A stretch of 64,000 bases of DNA from Prodigiosinella aquatilis. GTDB lineage: Bacteria > Pseudomonadota > Gammaproteobacteria > Enterobacterales > Enterobacteriaceae. Below, piece by piece: positions 59,007 to 64,000 of the stretch. The DNA is taken from the NCBI GenBank assembly GCA_030388725.1, contig CP128857.1, positions 2,046,001 through 2,110,000 on the forward strand, in the 5' to 3' direction. Position 1 is the first letter of the stretch. Every line of letters starts with the position of its first letter. The notes beneath the pieces are model-generated. The model was not told the origin of the DNA. It saw only the letters and a program-made list of their open reading frames with translations, and did not search any database. The translations under genes and the position numbers were made by a program.

Positions 59007-59192
59007 GTATAACTCCGTTGACTAGTGAAGCTGTTGTAGTGCGGTAACGTCGGATAACGCGAATGAAATACTGCTTTTACAATAAAACTATTTCACCATT
59101 GTTATCCGGATGCCGTGAGGTTATTGATTATTATATGGGTGAGCTGCCCGTACCGCGAAAAGAAGTACACCCTCACCCTGCATCATACCAAA

Positions 59193-60062
59193 TTAACCAA
59201 AAGGTTTGCTGAATCGTTCTTCCTTATCAAAACGCGATTCTCGTAATGCTTCCTTGACACGCTTCAAGTTATCCCGGAATTTTGCGCCGCGACGCAAGGT
59301 AAACCCGGTGGCCAGCACATCAATCAATGTAAGCTGGGCAATTCGCGATACCATTGGCATATAGACATCGGTATCTTCCGGTACTTCCACTCGCAGAGTG
59401 AGTGAGGCTTCCCTGGACAGCGGCGTATCGTCTGAGGTAATGGCGATAACGGTGGCATCGTTTTCACGCGCCAGATGTGCCATTTCCACCAGGCTTTTCG
59501 TGCGGCCGGTGTGCGAAATCAACACCACCACATCGCCTTCACCCGAGTTCATGCAGCCCATACGCTGCATCACCAGATCATCAAAGTAAACCACCGGAAT
59601 ATTAAAACGGAAAAATTTATTCATGGCATCATGAGCGACGGCCGCCGACGCACCAAACCCGAAGAAAGAGATCTTCTTGGCCTGCGTAAGCAGATCCACG
59701 GCGCGATTGATGGCGGCAATATCCAGACAGGATTTCACGTGTTCCAATCCCGCCATGGTGGATTCAAAGATCTTACTGGTGTAAGCCTCCACCGTATCAT
59801 CTTCTTCTACATTGCGGTTCACATAAGGTGTGCCATTAGCCAGACTTTGGGCCAGATGTAGTTTAAAATCAGGAAAACCTTTGGTCTCAAGGCGGCGACA
59901 GAATCGATTGACAGTGGGTTCACTGACTTCAGCCACACCGGCCAGTGTGGCGATACTGGAATGAATGGCTGTCTGGGGTGATGCGAGGATGACTTCAGCC
60001 ACTTTTCGTTCAGATTTGCTCAGCAGCTCCAGATAGCTCTGGATTTTTTCCAGCATATTCAT
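59193..60062 (-). CDS. hexR: Transcriptional regulator HexR
   Basis: A 289-residue RpiR-type repressor. The N-terminal HTH (MLEKIQSYLELLSKSERKVAEVIL onward, with VSEPTVNRFCRRLETKGFPDFKLHLAQSL) is followed by a SIS sugar-phosphate domain (SFFGFGASAAVAHDAMNKFFRF, LISHTGRTKSLVEMA). KDPG releases it from DNA. ATG 60062 matches the E. coli N-terminus. It is divergent from zwf, with its operator in the 365-bp gap. Confidence 0.96.
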   Translation of the reverse strand: MNMLEKIQSYLELLSKSERKVAEVILASPQTAIHSSIATLAGVAEVSEPTVNRFCRRLETKGFPDFKLHLAQSLANGTPYVNRNVEEDDTVEAYTSKIFESTMAGLEHVKSCLDIAAINRAVDLLTQAKKISFFGFGASAAVAHDAMNKFFRFNIPVVYFDDLVMQRMGCMNSGEGDVVVLISHTGRTKSLVEMAHLARENDATVIAITSDDTPLSREASLTLRVEVPEDTDVYMPMVSRIAQLTLIDVLATGFTLRRGAKFRDNLKRVKEALRESRFDKEERFSKPFG

Positions 60063-60386
60063 AAGACAAAGACCATCTATGGTATTTTCGATTTCAGCCA
60101 AAGGTGAAATCAATACGAGGTTTGTGGAAATATACTACGGCCTTGTAAAGGTTGTTAGAGAACAACATGCGAAGTTATGTGCTTTTTTTCCAGAACATGA
60201 CTTGTGTCTAACTTTCAGAACAGTAATCAACTGTCATAAAAGACAGAAAATTTCTTTTTTTGATGATTTTGCAGCCTATTTGCCCGCATTTACACCTGCG
60301 ATATGAAGTATTGTCACATTAGATGCAATATTTCTTGTTATTTTATTACGGGTTTACTGGTTATAGTCAAAAAGAGTACATTATTA

Positions 60387-60403
60387 CTGTAATAAAATTA
60401 CAG
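60387..60403. promoter_or_regulatory. HexR operator upstream of zwf
   Basis: CTGTAAT and ATTACAG form a perfect 7-bp dyad around AAA, matching the HexR consensus TGTAATTAAATTACA. It ends 24 bp before the zwf start, near the expected transcript start. The remainder of 60063-60427 shows only AT-rich promoter DNA. Confidence 0.88.
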
Positions 60404-60427
60404 CATCCTGCTATGAGGAGATTGAAA

Positions 60428-61903
60428 ATGGCGGTAACTTCTACAGCCCAGGCGTGTGACCTGGTGATTTTCGGTGCGAAGGGCGATCTGGCGCGCCGTA
60501 AATTGCTGCCTTCACTGTATCAATTGGAAAAAGCAGGCCATATTCACCCGGATACCCGTATTATCGGCGTGGGCCGGGCTGAGTGGGATAAAACCGCTTA
60601 TATCGAGGTGGTGAAGGAAGCGTTTGATACCTTTCTCAAAGAACCGCTGGATGCAACATTATGGAAAACACTGAGCGAACGTCTGGATTTCTGCCAACTG
60701 GATGTTGAGGATACTGCCGGGTTTGAGCGCCTGGGAGAGATGCTCGATCAAGAAAATCGCGCCACCATTAACTATTTTGCCATGCCGCCCAGCACCTTTG
60801 GTGCGATCTGTCGTGGCCTGGGTAAAGCCGGGCTGAACAAAGAACCGGCTCGTGTGGTGATGGAAAAACCGCTGGGTACTGATCTGGCGTCGTCACGGGT
60901 AATTAACGATCAGGTGGCGGAGTACTTTAACGAGTGCCAGGTCTATCGCATCGACCACTATCTGGGTAAAGAAACCGTATTGAACCTACTGGCGCTGCGC
61001 TTTGCCAATTCGTTGTTCGCGAACAACTGGGATAATCGCACTATCGACCATGTGCAGATTACCGTGGCGGAAGAGGTGGGGATTGAAGGACGTTGGGGCT
61101 ATTTTGACCAGGCCGGTCAAATGCGTGACATGATCCAAAACCATCTGTTGCAAATCCTGACCATCATTGCCATGTCGCCTCCATCTGATCTCAGCACTGA
61201 CCGCATCCGTGATGAAAAAGTGAAGGTGCTGCGCTCGCTGCGCCGTATCGACCGTACCAACGTGCATGAAACCACGGTACGTGGGCAGTATACCTCGGGT
61301 TTTGTACAAGGTAAGAAAGTGCCCGGCTATCTGGAAGAAGAGGGCGCCAATAAGTCCAGCAGCACCGAAACGTTCGTGGCAATTCGTGTGGATATTGACG
61401 ATTGGCGCTGGTCCGGTGTGCCATTTTACCTGCGTACCGGTAAGCGACTGCCGAGCAAATGTTCTGAAGTGGTGGTGTATTTCAAAAATCCGGTGTTGAA
61501 TCTGTTTCATGATTCTTATCAGCAGTTACCACAGAACAAGCTGATTATTCGTTTACAGCCGGATGAAGGTATTGAAATCCAGATCCTGAACAAGATCCCT
61601 GGGCTGGAGCATAAACACCGGTTGCAAACCACCAAGCTGGATCTGAGTTTCTCCGAAACCTTTAATCAACAGCATCTGGCTGACGCCTATGAGCGTTTGC
61701 TGCTGGAAACCATGCGCGGCATTCAGGCGCTGTTTGTTCGTCGTGATGAAGTGGAAGAGGCCTGGAAATGGGTTGATTCCATTATGGAAGCCTGGGGCAT
61801 GGACAATGATTTACCTAAGCCTTATCCAGCGGGGAACTGGGGCCCGGTTGCCTCGGTTGCGATGATTACCCGCGATGGACGCTCCTGGAGTGAAGTGGAG
61901 TAA
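60428..61903 (+). CDS. zwf: Glucose-6-phosphate dehydrogenase
   Basis: A 491-residue enzyme making 6-phosphogluconolactone and NADPH. The NADP motif is VIFGAKGDLARRKLLP, the active site RIDHYLGKE, and the cofactor-binding VMEKPLGTD is present. ATG 60428 has GAGGAG upstream; earlier in-frame codons lie in the HexR operator region. A terminator follows, then eda; no edd gene lies between. Confidence 0.97.
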   Translation: MAVTSTAQACDLVIFGAKGDLARRKLLPSLYQLEKAGHIHPDTRIIGVGRAEWDKTAYIEVVKEAFDTFLKEPLDATLWKTLSERLDFCQLDVEDTAGFERLGEMLDQENRATINYFAMPPSTFGAICRGLGKAGLNKEPARVVMEKPLGTDLASSRVINDQVAEYFNECQVYRIDHYLGKETVLNLLALRFANSLFANNWDNRTIDHVQITVAEEVGIEGRWGYFDQAGQMRDMIQNHLLQILTIIAMSPPSDLSTDRIRDEKVKVLRSLRRIDRTNVHETTVRGQYTSGFVQGKKVPGYLEEEGANKSSSTETFVAIRVDIDDWRWSGVPFYLRTGKRLPSKCSEVVVYFKNPVLNLFHDSYQQLPQNKLIIRLQPDEGIEIQILNKIPGLEHKHRLQTTKLDLSFSETFNQQHLADAYERLLLETMRGIQALFVRRDEVEEAWKWVDSIMEAWGMDNDLPKPYPAGNWGPVASVAMITRDGRSWSEVE

Positions 61904-61910
61904 TGGCACC

Positions 61911-61947
61911 ACCACCCTGGTTTTTGGGGTGGTCGTTTGTCGGTTTT
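61911..61947 (+). terminator. Terminator between zwf and eda
   Basis: ACCACCC (61911-61917) pairs with GGGTGGT (61927-61933), with T-rich DNA after it. It suggests eda has its own promoter. Confidence 0.7.
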
Positions 61948-62061
61948 TTTGTGTAGCTAACGGTGCGGTCGGACATCCGTGGGTAACTGTGGATCCCTGT
62001 GGCAGGGGCGCGCCAGATAATTAATGATGCCCCGTGCGGGCATGACTGGAGATTACCCTAG

Positions 62062-62703
62062 ATGAAAAACTGGAAGACCAGTGCGGAACAGATTTTGACA
62101 GCTGGTCCGGTTGTTCCTGTGATTGTGATTAACAAGTTGGAACATGCCGTACCTATGGCAAAAGCCTTGGTCGCTGGTGGTGTCCGTGTGCTGGAACTGA
62201 CACTACGTACTGACTGTGCGGTGGACGCGATTCGCCTGATTGCCAACGAAGTCCCAGACGCTATTGTCGGTGCCGGTACGGTGACCAATCCACAGCAATT
62301 GGCGCAAGTGACTGAAGCCGGTGCGCAGTTTGCCATTAGTCCGGGTCTGACCGAACCGCTGCTGAAAGCGGCTATTGACGGCACCATTCCATTGATTCCG
62401 GGTATTAGCACGGTGTCTGAATTGATGCTGGGGATGGATTATGGATTGCGTGAATTCAAATTCTTCCCGGCGGAAGCCAATGGTGGTGTGAAAGCGCTAC
62501 AGGCCATTGCCGGGCCATTCGGGAAAATCCGTTTCTGCCCGACCGGTGGGATCACGCCGAAAAACTATCGTGATTATCTGGCACTGAAAAGCGTGCTGTG
62601 CGTAGGGGGTTCCTGGTTGGTACCGGTGGATGCATTGGAAAGCGGTGATTATGCTCGTATCACCGAACTGGCTCGCGAAGCGGTGGCTGGCGCCAAGGCA
62701 TAA
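62062..62703 (+). CDS. eda: KDPG aldolase
   Basis: A 213-residue class I aldolase splitting 2-keto-3-deoxy-6-phosphogluconate to pyruvate and glyceraldehyde-3-phosphate. The Schiff-base lysine is Lys133 (REFKFFPAE), and Glu45 (VLELTLRT) is the general acid/base. In pectinolytic relatives the same enzyme (KdgA) ends pectin breakdown; no KdgR box is visible in 61948-62061. GGAG precedes the start, with an ATGCCC/GGGCAT dyad just before it. Confidence 0.97.
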   Translation: MKNWKTSAEQILTAGPVVPVIVINKLEHAVPMAKALVAGGVRVLELTLRTDCAVDAIRLIANEVPDAIVGAGTVTNPQQLAQVTEAGAQFAISPGLTEPLLKAAIDGTIPLIPGISTVSELMLGMDYGLREFKFFPAEANGGVKALQAIAGPFGKIRFCPTGGITPKNYRDYLALKSVLCVGGSWLVPVDALESGDYARITELAREAVAGAKA

Positions 62704-62710
62704 GACCATC

Positions 62711-62733
62711 ATTCCCGCCCAACGGGCGGGAAT
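62711..62733 (+). terminator. Hairpin after eda
   Basis: ATTCCCGCCC (62711-62720) pairs perfectly with GGGCGGGAAT (62724-62733) over an AAC loop. No long T-run follows. Confidence 0.7.
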
Positions 62734-62834
62734 CTATCGGTTACCCATTCAATTCGTGTTGGTGTCGGACATCATTTCCTGAAGACAACACCTGGCCTGA
62801 CCCACTCATGCACGGCATCTTCAAGCAGGGGCGT

Positions 62835-64000
62835 TCAGCCGCTGACTTTCACCGCGTTGGCCGTCGCTTTTGCCAGTTGGACCGCCGCATCCGTATTTTC
62901 CGCAGTGGACAGCGCCACGCCCATACGGCGCTTACCGCTAATTTCCGGTTTGCCGAACAGTCGGATCTGGGTATGCGGTTGCAACGCCTGTTCCAATCCG
63001 TGGAAGCGAACATCATTACTGGTCAGCTCCGGCAGGATTACCGCTGAGGCGGATGGGCCATACTGACGGATGTCACCAATCGGCAAGCCCAGAAACGCCC
63101 GCACATGCAGCGCAAATTCAGACAAGTCCTGAGAGATCAGCGTGACCATCCCGGTATCGTGTGGCCGGGGAGACACTTCGCTGAAAATAACCTCATCACC
63201 ACAGACAAACAGTTCAACGCCGAACAGACCGAAACCACCCAATGCTTCCACCACTTCGCTGGCAATGTGTCTGGCCCGCGCCAGTGCTTCACTGCTCATC
63301 TGTTGCGGTTGCCAGGACTCGCGATAGTCGCCATCTTCCTGACGATGACCGATCGGGTCGCAGAAATGGATACCGTCAGCGGCATGGATAGTCAGCAATG
63401 TGATTTCAAAATCAAATTGCACTAGCCCTTCCACAATCACTTTGCCACCGCCGGCCCGACCGCCTTCCTGCGCATAACGCCAGGCACGTTCCAGTTGTTG
63501 TGGTTCACGAATCAGGCTCTGACCTTTACCAGAAGAGCTCATTACCGGTTTTACAATACATGGATAACCGATGGCGTTAACCGCCTGATGGAAGCTGGCT
63601 TCACTGTCGGCGAAATGATAACGGGAGGTGGGCAGTCCCAGGGTTTCAGCCGCCAGACGACGAATGCCTTCACGGTTCATGGTCAGCCGGGTGGCTTGCG
63701 CGCAGGGCACGACATAATGCCCCTGTTGCTCCAGCACGACCAGCATATCGGTGGCGATGGCTTCAATTTCCGGCACGATATAATCCGGACGTTCGCTTTC
63801 CACCAACTGCTTTAACGCCTCGCCATCCAGCATGTTAATGACATGGCTGCGGTGGGCAACCTGCATTGCCGGTGCATCAGCATAGCGGTCGACGGCAATG
63901 ACCTCGATCCCCAAACGCTGACATTCAATCGCCACTTCTTTTCCCAGTTCGCCAGAGCCCAGCAACATAACGCGGGTCGCGCCGGGACGCAGAGCCGTTC
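62835..64000 (-). CDS. purT: Formate-dependent GAR transformylase PurT (5' end beyond window)
   Basis: An ATP-grasp enzyme forming formyl-GAR from formate in purine synthesis. The reading frame stays open to the window edge ([22 protein letters not shown]), so about five N-terminal codons are missing. ATP-grasp motifs include [16 protein letters not shown] and [20 protein letters not shown]. It matches E. coli PurT over its length. Confidence 0.97.
   Translation of the reverse strand, partial: TALRPGATRVMLLGSGELGKEVAIECQRLGIEVIAVDRYADAPAMQVAHRSHVINMLDGEALKQLVESERPDYIVPEIEAIATDMLVVLEQQGHYVVPCAQATRLTMNREGIRRLAAETLGLPTSRYHFADSEASFHQAVNAIGYPCIVKPVMSSSGKGQSLIREPQQLERAWRYAQEGGRAGGGKVIVEGLVQFDFEITLLTIHAADGIHFCDPIGHRQEDGDYRESWQPQQMSSEALARARHIASEVVEALGGFGLFGVELFVCGDEVIFSEVSPRPHDTGMVTLISQDLSEFALHVRAFLGLPIGDIRQYGPSASAVILPELTSNDVRFHGLEQALQPHTQIRLFGKPEISGKRRMGVALSTAENTDAAVQLAKATANAVKVSG

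Noticed and set aside
62027..62042. ATGCCC/GGGCAT dyad before eda as a KdgR box
   Set aside because: It does not resemble the AT-rich GAAA/TTTC pattern of KdgR sites. It is more likely a leader hairpin.

Overview
The window looks like the chromosome of a gamma-proteobacterium of the order Enterobacterales, most probably a soft-rot relative (Dickeya / Pectobacterium / Brenneria type). I base this on gene order and protein resemblance, not on a search. The right half (about 28.6-64 kb) is core: ycdXY, yceB, mdtH, rimJ-yceH-mviM, murJ, argS, yecM, cutC, cmoAB, yecE, aspS-nudB-yebC-ruvC, ruvAB, znuABC, mepM, lpxM, pykA, hexR-zwf-eda and purT. The left part (1 to about 28.6 kb) is accessory and stops at a tRNA-Ser(GGA) gene, a common island insertion site.

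Left to right in the accessory part. A decayed cueO multicopper oxidase comes first, then a methyltransferase and a divergent HxlR / Old Yellow Enzyme pair. Next is a complete bufferin-type copper-peptide operon (bufA-bufB-bufC-doxX) facing an ECF sigma / small anti-sigma pair. A frameshifted pyruvate:ferredoxin oxidoreductase (nifJ) follows, with a GltD-like Fe-S flavoprotein. Then come D-lactate dehydrogenase with a divergent LysR regulator, a GFA protein, and a TetR/SDR pair. From 19.07 to 26.93 kb lies what looks like an undescribed biosynthetic locus. Six minus-strand genes encode a heme-oxygenase-like diiron oxidase, its 2Fe-2S reductase, two ATP-grasp ligases, a guanidine-modifying hydrolase and a DMT exporter. 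A divergent AT-rich operon encodes a ferredoxin-like protein lacking one cluster cysteine, a 31-residue peptide and a second DMT transporter. The last 1.6 kb before the tRNA is scar material: a GC-rich flavin reductase, the C-terminal half of tam and a possible TraG/VirD4 tail.

The core part has its own accessory insert. A yafNO toxin-antitoxin pair sits beside yecE, and a diverged second copy of the yecE 3' end lies on its far side, which suggests 3'-end replacement during insertion. A NiCoT nickel/cobalt permease with a NikR-like operator lies between ruvC and ruvAB. Recognisable regulation includes a Zur box between znuCB and znuA, a perfect HexR palindrome before zwf, and intrinsic terminators at most convergent junctions.

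Functionally, the window combines copper handling (cueO remnant, bufferin, cutC), zinc and nickel uptake, hexose-phosphate and KDPG catabolism (zwf, eda, pykA under HexR), wobble-uridine tRNA modification (cmoAB), DNA recombination (ruvABC), envelope synthesis (murJ, mepM, lpxM) and one candidate secondary-metabolite pathway.
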